Source: Myxococcales bacterium
GTDB taxonomy: Bacteria > Myxococcota_A > Polyangia > Haliangiales > Haliangiaceae
Length of the DNA: 64,000 nucleotides
Assembly (NCBI GenBank): GCA_016794525.1
Contig: JAEUJY010000164.1
Span: 99,433-163,432 of the forward strand
Reading direction: 5' to 3'
Shown here: in pieces, positions 36,384-44,739 of the stretch
How the letters are laid out: each line of letters opens with the position of its first letter
How positions within the stretch are numbered: position 1 is the first letter of the stretch
Notes under the pieces: generated by a model
Databases searched by the model: none
What the model saw: the letters and a program-made list of their open reading frames with translations, nothing else
Told to the model about the DNA's origin: nothing
Position numbers and translations under genes: made by a program

Positions 36384-37598
36384 CTAGCGCGCGGCCGCGG
36401 CGCGCTGCCGGCCGTAGCGCACCAGGAGCGCGGCCAGCGCGAGGCAACCGCCGGCGACGCACGCCCACAGCGCGACGTGGTGGTGGCCGATCGCGTCGAA
36501 CAGCGCGCCGCCCACCAGCGGCGCGAACGCGATGCCGACGGTCTGCGCCCACGACACCAGCCCGAACGACTTGCCCAGCCGCGCGGCGTCGCCGCTGTCG
36601 GCCGCGGCGGTCTGGTGCGCCGGGGCGAAGGCCACCTCGGCGACGGTGATGATCGCGATCGCCACCATCGCGGTGGCCAGCCCGGTGGCGAGCCCGACGG
36701 CGAAGTAGCCGGCGGCGAACACCAGCGCCGCCAGCGGCAGGATGCGGGTGACGCCGAGGCGGCCGATCGCGCCCAGCGCCCACCACTGCAGCGTCAGCAC
36801 CAGCACGCCGTTGACCATGTAGGTGAGCCCGATCTCGAACTTCGACAGCCCCAGCTCGTCGGCCAGGTACACCGTGAACAGCGTGTACATCTGGGTGTGG
36901 GCCAGCGCGAACACGACGGTGGCCAGCAGCAACGTCAGCATCGGCGGGTGATCGATCGCCTCGCGCAGCGCCGCGCGCAGCCGCACCGGCGCCAGCGCGC
37001 GATCGCCGCCCCCGGCGACGTCGATGCCGCGGCACAGCCACGCGGCGACCAGCATGCCGGCCGCGGCCAGGAAGAACACCGCGCCGTACGGCATGACCCA
37101 CGACAGCAGGCCGCCGAGCGCCGGGCCCATCGCCCAGCCGAGGTTGGTGCCCATCCGCTGCAGCCCGAACGCCGCGGTGCGCTGGTCGGCCCGCGCCAGG
37201 TCGGTGCACAGCGCGTAGGCCACCGGCTCGAAGCAGCCGCGCAGCGACGAGCTGATCACGAACGTCACCGCGATCGTCGCCAGCGGTGCGTCGGCCAGGA
37301 TCTGGCCGCCGAGGATCGCCACCACCGCCGCGCGGGCCACCAGCGAGCCGACGATGATCGGCCGGCGGCCGATCCGATCGGACAGCTCGCCGGCCCAGGC
37401 GTTGGTCAGCGCCTGCCCGAGGTTGGCGATCAGCGCCAGCGCGCCGTACAGCTTGGCGCTGTAGCCGCGCTCGTCGATCACGTAGATGCCGAGGAACGAC
37501 ATCACCAGCGACAGCCCGAGCGTGTTGACCGCGCGCGCCGCGGCCAGCCGCCCGATCCGCGGATCGAGGTCGCGCCAGGCGGCGAAGCGGCGGGCCAT
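36384..37598 (-). CDS. MFS transporter
   Basis: A 404-aa polytopic protein with about 12 hydrophobic helices. The family loop 2-3 motif is present as 'GELSDRIGRRPIIVGS', and motif C-like 'GLQRMGTNLGWAMGPALGG' is in helix 5. The spacing suits drug/H+ antiporter-type or sugar-efflux MFS proteins. The substrate is not predictable. Start ATG 37598 precedes a short basic segment and helix 1. TAGCCG ends 8 nt upstream. It is divergent from queD. Confidence 0.9.
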   Translation of the reverse strand: MARRFAAWRDLDPRIGRLAAARAVNTLGLSLVMSFLGIYVIDERGYSAKLYGALALIANLGQALTNAWAGELSDRIGRRPIIVGSLVARAAVVAILGGQILADAPLATIAVTFVISSSLRGCFEPVAYALCTDLARADQRTAAFGLQRMGTNLGWAMGPALGGLLSWVMPYGAVFFLAAAGMLVAAWLCRGIDVAGGGDRALAPVRLRAALREAIDHPPMLTLLLATVVFALAHTQMYTLFTVYLADELGLSKFEIGLTYMVNGVLVLTLQWWALGAIGRLGVTRILPLAALVFAAGYFAVGLATGLATAMVAIAIITVAEVAFAPAHQTAAADSGDAARLGKSFGLVSWAQTVGIAFAPLVGGALFDAIGHHHVALWACVAGGCLALAALLVRYGRQRAAAAR

Positions 37599-37649
37599 CG
37601 CCGCATCGGCTACCACGGGGCCGCGGTTGTGTCTTTTGCGGCGTGGGGG

Positions 37650-37655
37650 TAGCGT
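37650..37655 (+). promoter_or_regulatory. -10-like TAGCGT before queD start
   Basis: TAGCGT ends 9 nt before ATG 37665. The spacing is that of a leaderless start. Confidence 0.5.
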
Positions 37656-37664
37656 GCGCGCGCC

Positions 37665-38024
37665 ATGCGCACGCGACTCGGTCTCGACTATCACTTCGAG
37701 GCGGCCCACTTCCTCCCCAACGTCGCCGACGGCCACAAGTGCAAGCGGATGCACGGGCACAGCTACACCGTCGTGGTCACCGTCGAGGGCGAGGTCGATC
37801 CGGCGATGGGCTGGGTCATCGACTTCGGCGACATCGACGTCGTCGTCGGGCCGGTGATCGCCGGCCTCGACCACCGGCTCCTCAACGAGCTGCCCGGCCT
37901 GGCCAACCCCACCAGCGAGCTGCTCGCGGCGTGGCTGTGGAACCAGATCAAGCCGGCGCTGCCGATCCTCGCCGAGATCTCGGTGTCCGAGACCCCGGCG
38001 TCGCGCTGCGTGGTGCGCGGGTGA
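37665..38024 (+). CDS. queD: 6-Carboxy-5,6,7,8-tetrahydropterin synthase (QueD/PTPS family)
   Basis: A 119-aa PTPS-fold enzyme. Zinc ligands His15, His30 and His32 and catalytic Cys26 sit in 'FEAAH' and 'CKRMHGHSY'. 'MGWVIDFGDID' and 'LDHRLLNE' are conserved, and the C-terminal Glu is in 'ISVSETPASR'. The Cys and HGH pattern fits QueD of the queuosine/7-deazaguanine pathway. Other queuosine genes are not in the window. Its stop overlaps the next gene's GTG (GTGA). Confidence 0.93.
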   Translation: MRTRLGLDYHFEAAHFLPNVADGHKCKRMHGHSYTVVVTVEGEVDPAMGWVIDFGDIDVVVGPVIAGLDHRLLNELPGLANPTSELLAAWLWNQIKPALPILAEISVSETPASRCVVRG

Positions 38025-38545
38025 AGGGCGCGGCGCTGGCGGCGGCGCTCCTGGGCGCGGCGGCGTGCGGCGGCGCCTCGACCGCCCCGGCGATCGGCAA
38101 CCAGGGCGGCGGCGCCGGCGCGTTGGTCGGGCGCTACGCCTGCCAGCTGACGATCGCCGGCTGGCAGTACTCGCTGTACGCGTGCGAGATCCGCAGCGAC
38201 CACGGGCGCCTGGTGCTCGAGAAGCTCGAGGGCCAGATGCACGTCCGCGGCGAGGTGGCGCCCGACGGCGCCGGCGGCTTCCGCTGGCGCGGCGAGGTCA
38301 CGTGTGACTGGGCCGACGGGTGCCGCGGCGAGGCGGCGGCGACGTTCGTCGCGCTGCCCGGCGGGATCGGCTGGGAGGGCCACGCGCCGCCGCACGCGAC
38401 GGCCAGCGGCGACACGATGGGACCGATCGTCATGACGATCTACACCGAGGCGTACGTGGCGGGGCAGGGCGGCGAGCGCTACGGCGCGTGGGGCGCGGCC
38501 GGCTGGAACGGCGGCGCGTACACCGGCGAGGTGCCGGTCGAATGA
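38021..38545 (+). CDS. Putative lipoprotein, unknown function
   Basis: A 174-aa protein starting at GTG 38021, overlapping queD by 4 nt. The signal peptide has lipobox 'AAAC' (Cys16). The mature part is a small beta-rich domain with Cys pairs around 'YACQLTIAGWQYSLYACEI' and 'TCDWADGC', which probably form disulfides. No known family is recognised. It also overlaps the next gene by 4 nt, so three genes from queD onward form a tight operon although their functions look unrelated. Confidence 0.75.
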   Translation: MKGAALAAALLGAAACGGASTAPAIGNQGGGAGALVGRYACQLTIAGWQYSLYACEIRSDHGRLVLEKLEGQMHVRGEVAPDGAGGFRWRGEVTCDWADGCRGEAAATFVALPGGIGWEGHAPPHATASGDTMGPIVMTIYTEAYVAGQGGERYGAWGAAGWNGGAYTGEVPVE

Positions 38546-39417
38546 CCGCGACCCGCCTGCGGCTGGTGACGCTCAACCTGTGGGGCACCGAGCCGCCGCT
38601 GGCGCGCCGGCTGGACCTGGCGCGGCGGCAGCTCGCGACGCTCGACCCCGACGTGATCGCCCTGCAGGAGGTGAAGCCCCACGGCGACGCCACCACCGCC
38701 CACGCGCTGGCCGCGGCCCGCGGCGATCACGTGCTGTACGTGCCGGCGCTGCGCTGGGCCGACGGCGCGTTCGGGCCCGGCACGGTCGGCGGCGAGGAGG
38801 GCCTGGCGATCGTGTCGCGCTGGCCGATGCTGGCGCGGCGCGCGCTGCGGCTGCCGTACGCGCGCCCGACCGAGGCGCGGCTCCTGGTGTCGGCGCAGCT
38901 GGCCACGCCGGCCGGGCCGATCTGGGTGCACACGACGCACCTGCACTACCGGCTCGACGACGGCGCCGCCCGCGCCGCCCAGGTGCTGGCGATCGACGAC
39001 GCGATCCGCGCGTGCGGCCGCGGCAACGACGATCCGCCGCAGCTGCTGTGCGGCGACTTCAACGCCACCCCCGACAGCGACGAGGTGCGGTTCCTGCGCG
39101 GCCTGCACACGCTGGCCGGCCGGCGCACCCACTTCCAGGACGCGTGGCTGCGGCGCCACGACGAGCCGGGCCGCGGCGCCGGCCCCGCCCAGGGCGTGAC
39201 GTGGTCGTCCGACAACCAGCACACCCGGCCGCTGCGCTCGCTCGATCTGGATCGCCGCATCGACTACGTGTTCGTGACGACCCGCAAGAAGGACGGCCGC
39301 GGCACGGTCCACGACTGCCAGGTCGCGCTGACCGACCGCGACGGCGACGGCGCCGACGCGATCTGCGCGAGCGATCACTACGCCGTGTGCGCCGACGTGC
39401 AGATCGCCGCCGGCTGA
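38542..39417 (+). CDS. Endonuclease/exonuclease/phosphatase (EEP) family protein
   Basis: A 291-aa EEP-fold hydrolase. Metal and active-site motifs are 'LVTLNLWG', 'DVIALQEVK' (Glu), 'HTTHLHYR', '[12 protein letters not shown]' (Asp/Asn), 'RIDYVFV' and '[11 protein letters not shown]' (Asp-His). The fold includes DNases, sphingomyelinases and phosphoinositide phosphatases, so the substrate remains open. Possible action on inositol phospholipids is only a speculation from the ino1 cluster elsewhere in the window. No signal peptide is visible. The last 10-bp-stem hairpin right after the stop is a likely terminator. Confidence 0.88.
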   Translation: MTATRLRLVTLNLWGTEPPLARRLDLARRQLATLDPDVIALQEVKPHGDATTAHALAAARGDHVLYVPALRWADGAFGPGTVGGEEGLAIVSRWPMLARRALRLPYARPTEARLLVSAQLATPAGPIWVHTTHLHYRLDDGAARAAQVLAIDDAIRACGRGNDDPPQLLCGDFNATPDSDEVRFLRGLHTLAGRRTHFQDAWLRRHDEPGRGAGPAQGVTWSSDNQHTRPLRSLDLDRRIDYVFVTTRKKDGRGTVHDCQVALTDRDGDGADAICASDHYAVCADVQIAAG

Positions 39418-39440
39418 CTCGGAACGCTGCGCGTTCCGAG
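39418..39440 (+). terminator. Hairpin terminator after EEP gene
   Basis: CTCGGAACGC and GCGTTCCGAG form a perfect 10-bp stem with a TGC loop, starting on the base after the TGA. Confidence 0.65.
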
Positions 39441-39450
39441 CTCAACCGGC

Positions 39451-39664
<214 letters not shown>

Positions 39665-39693
39665 CCCCGCTGGGTGATGCGCGCCGGCCTTGC

Positions 39694-39699
39694 TAGGGT
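39694..39699 (+). promoter_or_regulatory. -10-like TAGGGT before thioesterase start
   Basis: TAGGGT ends 8 nt before ATG 39708, just beyond repeat tract C. Confidence 0.5.
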
Positions 39700-39707
39700 G
39701 CGCGGCG

Positions 39708-40508
39708 ATGGACGACTTTCGCGCCGCCTCGACGCTCACGCCGCTCGGCGACGACCGCTTTGCGTGGGACGTGCCCGACGGCTGGCAGCAGGGCAAGGGC
39801 GCGTTCGGCGGCCTGGTGATCGGGACGCTGGCCCGGGCGATGGCGGCGATCGAGCCCGACGGGGCGCGCCGGCTGCGCTCGATCAGCGCCGAGCTGTGCG
39901 CGCCGATGCTGACCGGCGCGACGACGGTCGCCGCCGCGGTGCTGCGCCGCGGCCGCGGCACCACCTACGCCGAGGCCCGGGCCACCCAGGCCGATGGCGT
40001 CGCCGCGCGCGCCAGCGCGCTGTTCGGCGTGGCGCGGCCGCCGTCGGCGGTGCGGGTCGACGGGGCGCCGCCGGCGTTGCCGCCGCCCGACGCGATCGCG
40101 ATCGCGCCGATGGGCGAGGGGCCGACGCCGCGGTTCACCCGCCACTACGAGTTCCGCTCGATCGGCCCGTGGCCGTTCGCCGGCGCCGCCGAGCCCACCG
40201 CGGCCGGCTGGCTGCGCGAGCGCGGCGTGGTCGCGGCGCCGCGGCCGCTCGACGCCGCCGATCTGATCGCGCTGTGCGACGCGTGGTGGCCGTGCGCGCT
40301 GGTGGTCGAGCGCGCGCCGCGGCCGATGGCCACGGTCGCGTTCACCGCCGAGCTGCTGGTCGATCCCGCCACGCTCGACCCCGCCGCGCCGTTCGCCTAC
40401 CACGCCCACCTCGCCGGCGCCGCCGACGGCTACTCGGTCGAGCTGCGCCACCTGTGGCAGGGCAACCGCCTGGTCGCCCTCAACCAGCAGACGTTCGCCG
40501 CGCTGTAG
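39708..40508 (+). CDS. Double hot-dog thioesterase-family protein
   Basis: A 266-aa protein with the layout of TesB-like/4HBT_3 double hot-dog acyl-CoA thioesterases. The N-terminal 'GWQQGKGAFGGLVIGTLARA' corresponds to the central helix of the first hot-dog, with 'LRSISAELCAPM' after it. The C-terminal half has 'ALCDAWWPCAL' and 'VAFTAELLVD', ending in 'LWQGNRLVALNQQTFA', where the family's catalytic Gln/Thr lie. Length is normal. The substrate is unknown, probably acyl-CoA. The start ATG 39708 is supported by TAGGGT upstream. Confidence 0.82.
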   Translation: MDDFRAASTLTPLGDDRFAWDVPDGWQQGKGAFGGLVIGTLARAMAAIEPDGARRLRSISAELCAPMLTGATTVAAAVLRRGRGTTYAEARATQADGVAARASALFGVARPPSAVRVDGAPPALPPPDAIAIAPMGEGPTPRFTRHYEFRSIGPWPFAGAAEPTAAGWLRERGVVAAPRPLDAADLIALCDAWWPCALVVERAPRPMATVAFTAELLVDPATLDPAAPFAYHAHLAGAADGYSVELRHLWQGNRLVALNQQTFAAL

Positions 40509-40538
40509 TTGCGGAGGGCTTGCGAAAGACCCTCCAAC
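40508..40538. terminator. Hairpin after thioesterase gene
   Basis: GTTG and GGAGGG pair with CCCTCC and CAAC around an imperfect centre. The arms resemble the duplicated hairpin at 16.5 kb (right arm AAAGACCCTCC). Confidence 0.5.
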
Positions 40539-40599
40539 ATCAGGCGGGTGATCCAGGCAGCGATCCGCGCTGTGGGCGTCTCGCGTATCGGAAGGGGGA

Positions 40600-40650
40600 C
40601 CCGGCGGGGGCATGACCCCGCCGGGGGAAGGTCTGTCGACAGACCTTCCC
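40600..40650. terminator. Stacked palindromes between convergent genes
   Basis: CCCGGCGGGG/CCCCGCCGGG (10-bp stem, loop GCATGA, 40600-40625) runs directly into a perfect 26-bp palindrome at 40625-40650 whose half is GGGAAGGTCTGTC. They lie just before the end of the minus-strand lipoprotein gene at 40657. Confidence 0.6.
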
Positions 40651-40656
40651 AGTAGT

Positions 40657-41118
40657 TCAGTACGGCTGGTAGTGCGCGATGTCGCCGAAGCGGACCGCGT
40701 TGGTCAGCTGATCGGCCTCGGTCCCGCCAGGGCCCACCGGCGGCGGGACGCGGATGACCATCAGCGCGCCGCTGCGGCTGCCCAGGGCGGCCATGACCGC
40801 GGGGCGCTGGGCGCTCGAGAACCGGCGCACGGTGGCGACGGTCTTGTTGGTGAGGTCCACCTGGTACAGCTTGAAGTACCCGGACTCCTGGCCGGTCAGC
40901 GGCCACAGCACCCACGAGTTGATGTGGCCCTGGACATCGGCCGGCAGCACGCCGTTCCAGGCCTGCCACTGCGGCAGCACCGCGCCGGGCGCCGGCACCG
41001 CGTCGCTCGTGCAAGAGGCCTTGGCGGCGACCGAGGTGGTCACCTCGGCGGGGTCGTCGACGCACCCGGCCAGCGAGCCGGCGGCGCACAGGATGAAGGC
41101 GAAGTGCTTGAGTTTCAT
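40657..41118 (-). CDS. Putative lipoprotein, unknown function
   Basis: A 153-aa protein. ATG 41118 opens a signal peptide ('MKLKHFAFILCAAGSLAGC', lipobox 'LAGC', Cys19). The mature part has Trp-rich 'LPQWQAWNGVLPADVQGHIN' and ends in 'RFGDIAHYQPY'. No known domain is recognised. A GAGAGG element about 10 nt before the start may be its Shine-Dalgarno. It is divergent from the ECF sigma gene and could be part of the same envelope response, but no shared motif shows this. Confidence 0.75.
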   Translation of the reverse strand: MKLKHFAFILCAAGSLAGCVDDPAEVTTSVAAKASCTSDAVPAPGAVLPQWQAWNGVLPADVQGHINSWVLWPLTGQESGYFKLYQVDLTNKTVATVRRFSSAQRPAVMAALGSRSGALMVIRVPPPVGPGGTEADQLTNAVRFGDIAHYQPY

Positions 41119-41237
41119 GGGTGGTGCCTCTCGGGTTCGCGCGTGCTGTTTACGAGGGCGCCTGCCGGATCCTTCCCCTCGGGGGAGTGGCAATGGTCAG
41201 GCGTTTTCCAGGTCGACGGAGCCACCCGCCGCTTATT

Positions 41238-41252
41238 CCCGATAGTATCGGG
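41238..41252. promoter_or_regulatory. Perfect palindrome over the ECF sigma gene's -10
   Basis: CCCGATA-G-TATCGGG is a perfect 7-bp inverted repeat. It contains TAGTAT (41243-41248), the best -10 for the sigma gene starting at 41264. It could be a repressor or activator operator controlling this gene and perhaps the divergent lipoprotein gene. Confidence 0.5.
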
Positions 41253-41263
41253 CGACCCCAGCC

Positions 41264-41821
41264 ATGGGATCGTCGATCTCACGGGAAGACGCGGTGGTGC
41301 CATCCGTCGAAGCGATCGATGCCCAGGCACGCCGCCGACTCGAAGCGCTCGCCCGCGAGCACGCGGCGTTCCTGCGTGGGCTCGCGCGCAAGCTGTGCCG
41401 CGGCACCTTCGACCCCGAGGATCTCGTGCAGGACGTCTTGATGAAGGCGGTGGCGAACTTCGATCGGCTCCCCGCCGACGTCAACCACGGCGCGTGGATG
41501 GCCCGGGTGATGCAGAACCTGTTCATCGACCGCCTGCGGTCGCGCGCGTCGCAGCGCCCGATCCCGATCGACGACGTCGTCGTGGCGGCGCCGCCGCCCG
41601 ACGAGCCGACCTGGTGGGAGCGGCTGGCCCGCGAGGACGTGGCGGCGGCGGTCAAGCAGCTGCCGCCGGAGCTGGGCCGCGCCTTCGAGCTGTTCGCGTT
41701 CGAGGGCCGGAGCTACAAGGAGATCGCGGCGGCGCTCGACGTGCCGGTCGCCACGGTCGGCACCCGCGTGCTGCGGGCGCGGCGGCGGCTGCGCGCGCTG
41801 CTGGGAGGCCCCGATGAGTGA
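41264..41821 (+). CDS. ECF-type RNA polymerase sigma factor
   Basis: A 185-aa extracytoplasmic-function sigma factor. Region 2 (about 28-96) has 'DPEDLVQDVLMKAVANFDRL' and 'AWMARVMQNLFIDRLRSR'. Region 4 (about 123-178) has 'LPPELGRAFELFAFEGRSY' and 'KEIAAALDVPVATVGTRVLR', a helix-turn-helix. No region 3 is present, as usual for ECF sigmas. Its end overlaps the start of the anti-sigma fusion gene by 8 nt, the classic sigma/anti-sigma arrangement. The palindrome over the -10 suggests transcriptional control as well. Confidence 0.93.
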   Translation: MGSSISREDAVVPSVEAIDAQARRRLEALAREHAAFLRGLARKLCRGTFDPEDLVQDVLMKAVANFDRLPADVNHGAWMARVMQNLFIDRLRSRASQRPIPIDDVVVAAPPPDEPTWWERLAREDVAAAVKQLPPELGRAFELFAFEGRSYKEIAAALDVPVATVGTRVLRARRRLRALLGGPDE

Positions 41822-44720
41822 GCGCGAGGATCTCCACGCGCTGACCGCGCGCTACTTCGACGGCGAGCTGACCGGCGACGACGTCGAGCGCGCGCTCGAC
41901 CACCTGACCACCTGCGCGGCGTGCCAGCGCGAGCTCGGCGATCACGTCGGCCTCGAGGTGGCGATGGGCCGGGCCGCGGCCGACGTCGCGCCGGTGCGCG
42001 CCGCGCCGAGCCCGGTCATCCCGATCGCGGCGGCCCGCGCGCGACGTCGCCCGGCGATCGTCGGCGCGGCGATCGCCGCGGTGGCGGTCGCGGCGATCGC
42101 GCTGGTGTGGCTGAAGACGCGGCCGGCCCCGGTCGCCTCGGCGCCGCCGGCGCTGGCGCTGGCCCAGCACCGCGGCGTCGAGGTGCGGTTCTCGGCGCCG
42201 GCGTTCGCCGCGCACCGGCCGTACCAGGTCATGCGCGGCGGCGGCGCGCCCGAGACGTTCACGCTGGAGGCGCTGGCCGGGCTCGAGCGCACGGGCGAGC
42301 AGGCGGCGCTGGTCGCGGCGCAGGCCTCGGCCGGCGAGCTGGCGCGGGCGCGGGCGGCGCTGGCCACGCTGCCGGCGGGCGCGGCGCGCGACGCCGACAC
42401 CGCGGCGGTCGAGCTGCTGAGCGGGCACGCCGAGGCCGCGCTCGAGGCGGCCGATCGCGCGCTGGCGCTGGCGCCGGACTCGACCGCGGCGCGCTGGAAC
42501 CGCGCGCTGGCGATCCACGCGCTCGGGCTGCCGCTGGCCGCCGCCGCCGCGCTCGAGCCGGTGATCGCGGCGGCCGAGCCGGGCTGGGCCGACGAGGCGC
42601 GGACCCGCGCCGCGGCGTGGCGCGCCGAGCTGGGCGATCGCGCGGGCGAGCGCGACGCGTTCACCGCCGCCGCCAAGGCGATGGTCGATCGCACCGGCCC
42701 GCCGCTCGGCGCCGACGCGCTGGCGCGCCGTCCGGGGCTGACCCGGCTGTACTTCCACTACGCGCTGCGTGGCGCGACGACCCGCGACGAGGCGCTGGCG
42801 CTGGCGCCGCTGGCCGAGGCGCTGGATCGCGACGCCGGCACCACGCTCGCCGCGGCGGCCGTGCGCCGGGTCGCGGCCGACGACTTCGCGCGGCGCGCGC
42901 CGCTGGCCCGGGCCTACCGCGACCTCGCGCTGGGGCGCGCCACCGACGGCGGCGCGGGGCTGCAGGCCGCGCTCGACAAGCTGCCCGGGCGCTTCGACGA
43001 TCTGCGGCTGGGCGCGTGGACCCAGACCACCGCGCCGGCGGCCCGCGCGCCGCTGGTCGAGCGGCTGGTCGCCGCCACCGGCGATCCGTGGTTCGAGCTC
43101 TTGCTGGCGCGCGATCGCGGCGAGTGGCTGATCCAGGCCGGCGCCTACGATCGCGCCGAGGTCGTGCTGCGCGGCGCCCACGCCGCCTGCGACGCGCGCC
43201 GCTGGGCCCACCGCTGCGCGCACCTCGCGCGCGAGCTGTTCTACCTGTACACGGTGATGACCCGCTACGACGCGGCCGAGACCTACGCGGCGATCACCGC
43301 GCAGCAGTTCCGCGCGTCGGGCGCGACCGAGCTGGAGGATCAGGCGCTGAGCTTCGTCGCCGAGGCCCAGCGCGGCCGCGGCCGGCTGGGGCTGGCGGCG
43401 GCGGCGTTCGCCGAGGTCCGGCTGCGGCTGGGCGAGCGCGACTGCGGCGGCGCGCGCTACGCCAGCCACGGCCTCGCGCTGATCGCGGTGCAGCGCGGCG
43501 CGGCCACGCTCGACATCGACCCGCCGCCGCCCGACGCGTGCGGCCAGCCGCCCAACCCGGTCGAGGTCGGCGCCTACGTCGACCTGGCGCGCATGGATCC
43601 GCGGCCGGCGGCCCGGGCCCGCGCCGAGGCGTGGATCGCTGCGCTGCGCCGCGCCGGCGGTGCGGTCGACGCCGACCTCTCGGCCGCGCGGCTGGCGATC
43701 GACGCCGATCCCGGCGCCGCCGCCGCGATCACCGCGCTCTTGCCCGCGCTCGACGGCGGCGACGACGAGCGCCGGGGCCAGCGGGCGTGGGCGTACCAGA
43801 CGCTGATCGACGCCGCCGGCCGCGCCGACGACTGGCCGCGGGTGGTCGCGGTCGCCAGCCAGGAGCTGGGCCGCGCCGCGCCGGCCGCGTGCGCGCTGGT
43901 GGTCAGCGTCGACAACGATCGCGGCACCGCGGTGGCGATCGGCGTCGACGGCCGCACGGTCGGCGCGCGGGCCACAGTCGCGCGCGCGGTGGCGTGGACC
44001 GGCGCGACGCTGGTGCCGCCGGCGTTGCCGGCCGCGCTGGTCGGCTGTCCGCGCGTCGACGTGCTGGCCCGGCCGCCGCTCGAGGGCCGCGCCGACCTGC
44101 TGCCGCCGAGCCTGGCGTGGAGCTTCGCCGCGCTGCCGCGGGCCGCCGCCGCCGCGGTGGCCGGCCCGACGCTGGTGATCGGCGACGCGCTGCCGCCGCC
44201 GGCGGTGCCGCTGCCGCCGCTGCGCCCGCTGGTGGTGCCGCCCGACGCGACCGCGGTGCGCGGGCAGGGGGCGACGCCGGCCGCGGCGCTGGCCGCGATG
44301 GCCACCGCCGCGTACGTCGAGCTGCACGTCCACGGCGAGGTCGACCTCGAGCAGGCCGACGCGTCGTACCTGGCGCTGTCGCCCGACGCGACCGGGCGCT
44401 GGGCGCTCACCGCCGGCGACGTGCGCAAGGCGCGGCTGGGCGCGGCGCCGGTCGTCGTGCTGGCGGCGTGCCGCGCCGCGACCGCCGCGCCGTTCTCGCA
44501 CGCGCGGCTGAGCCTGCCCGACGCGTTCCTGGCCGCCGGCGCGCGCGCGGTGATCGCGCCCGCGGTCGAGATCCCCGACGCCGAGGCCGGGCCGTTCTTC
44601 GACGAGATCCGCCGCCGCATCACCGGCGGCGAGGCGCCCGCGGCGGCGGTGGCGGCGGCCCGCGGCGCGGCGATCGCGCGGGGCCAGGCGTGGGCCGCCG
44701 GCGTGCTGGTCTTCGAGTAG
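41814..44720 (+). CDS. Anti-sigma zinc finger - TM - TPR-like - CHAT protease fusion
   Basis: A 968-aa protein. Residues about 5-45 form an anti-sigma zinc-binding domain with His30-x3-Cys34-x2-Cys37 (HLTTCAAC). A membrane helix lies at about 81-100. The next 550 residues are helical, with TPR-like repeats such as 'AEAALEAADRALALAPDS' and 'QAGAYDRAEVVLRGA'. The C-terminal part, about 690-968, is a CHAT (caspase-like) domain with His840 in 'ELHVHGEVDLEQADASY' and Cys886 in 'VVLAACRAAT', matching the HG and AC dyad. The sigma gene overlaps its start. If the single helix is right, the protease and TPR part is outside the cytoplasm. No cleavage site can be named. Confidence 0.88.
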   Translation: MSEREDLHALTARYFDGELTGDDVERALDHLTTCAACQRELGDHVGLEVAMGRAAADVAPVRAAPSPVIPIAAARARRRPAIVGAAIAAVAVAAIALVWLKTRPAPVASAPPALALAQHRGVEVRFSAPAFAAHRPYQVMRGGGAPETFTLEALAGLERTGEQAALVAAQASAGELARARAALATLPAGAARDADTAAVELLSGHAEAALEAADRALALAPDSTAARWNRALAIHALGLPLAAAAALEPVIAAAEPGWADEARTRAAAWRAELGDRAGERDAFTAAAKAMVDRTGPPLGADALARRPGLTRLYFHYALRGATTRDEALALAPLAEALDRDAGTTLAAAAVRRVAADDFARRAPLARAYRDLALGRATDGGAGLQAALDKLPGRFDDLRLGAWTQTTAPAARAPLVERLVAATGDPWFELLLARDRGEWLIQAGAYDRAEVVLRGAHAACDARRWAHRCAHLARELFYLYTVMTRYDAAETYAAITAQQFRASGATELEDQALSFVAEAQRGRGRLGLAAAAFAEVRLRLGERDCGGARYASHGLALIAVQRGAATLDIDPPPPDACGQPPNPVEVGAYVDLARMDPRPAARARAEAWIAALRRAGGAVDADLSAARLAIDADPGAAAAITALLPALDGGDDERRGQRAWAYQTLIDAAGRADDWPRVVAVASQELGRAAPAACALVVSVDNDRGTAVAIGVDGRTVGARATVARAVAWTGATLVPPALPAALVGCPRVDVLARPPLEGRADLLPPSLAWSFAALPRAAAAAVAGPTLVIGDALPPPAVPLPPLRPLVVPPDATAVRGQGATPAAALAAMATAAYVELHVHGEVDLEQADASYLALSPDATGRWALTAGDVRKARLGAAPVVVLAACRAATAAPFSHARLSLPDAFLAAGARAVIAPAVEIPDAEAGPFFDEIRRRITGGEAPAAAVAAARGAAIARGQAWAAGVLVFE

Positions 44721-44721
44721 C

Positions 44722-44739
44722 GCGGCGCGGGGGCGCCGC
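44722..44739. terminator. Convergent hairpin
   Basis: GCGGCGC and GCGCCGC pair around GGGG, exactly between the anti-sigma-CHAT stop (44720) and the glutathione peroxidase stop (44740). Confidence 0.5.

Noticed and set aside
38021..39417. Queuosine operon beyond queD
   Set aside because: The coupled genes are a lipoprotein and an EEP hydrolase, and no queC, queE or queF is present. Coupling alone does not show shared function.
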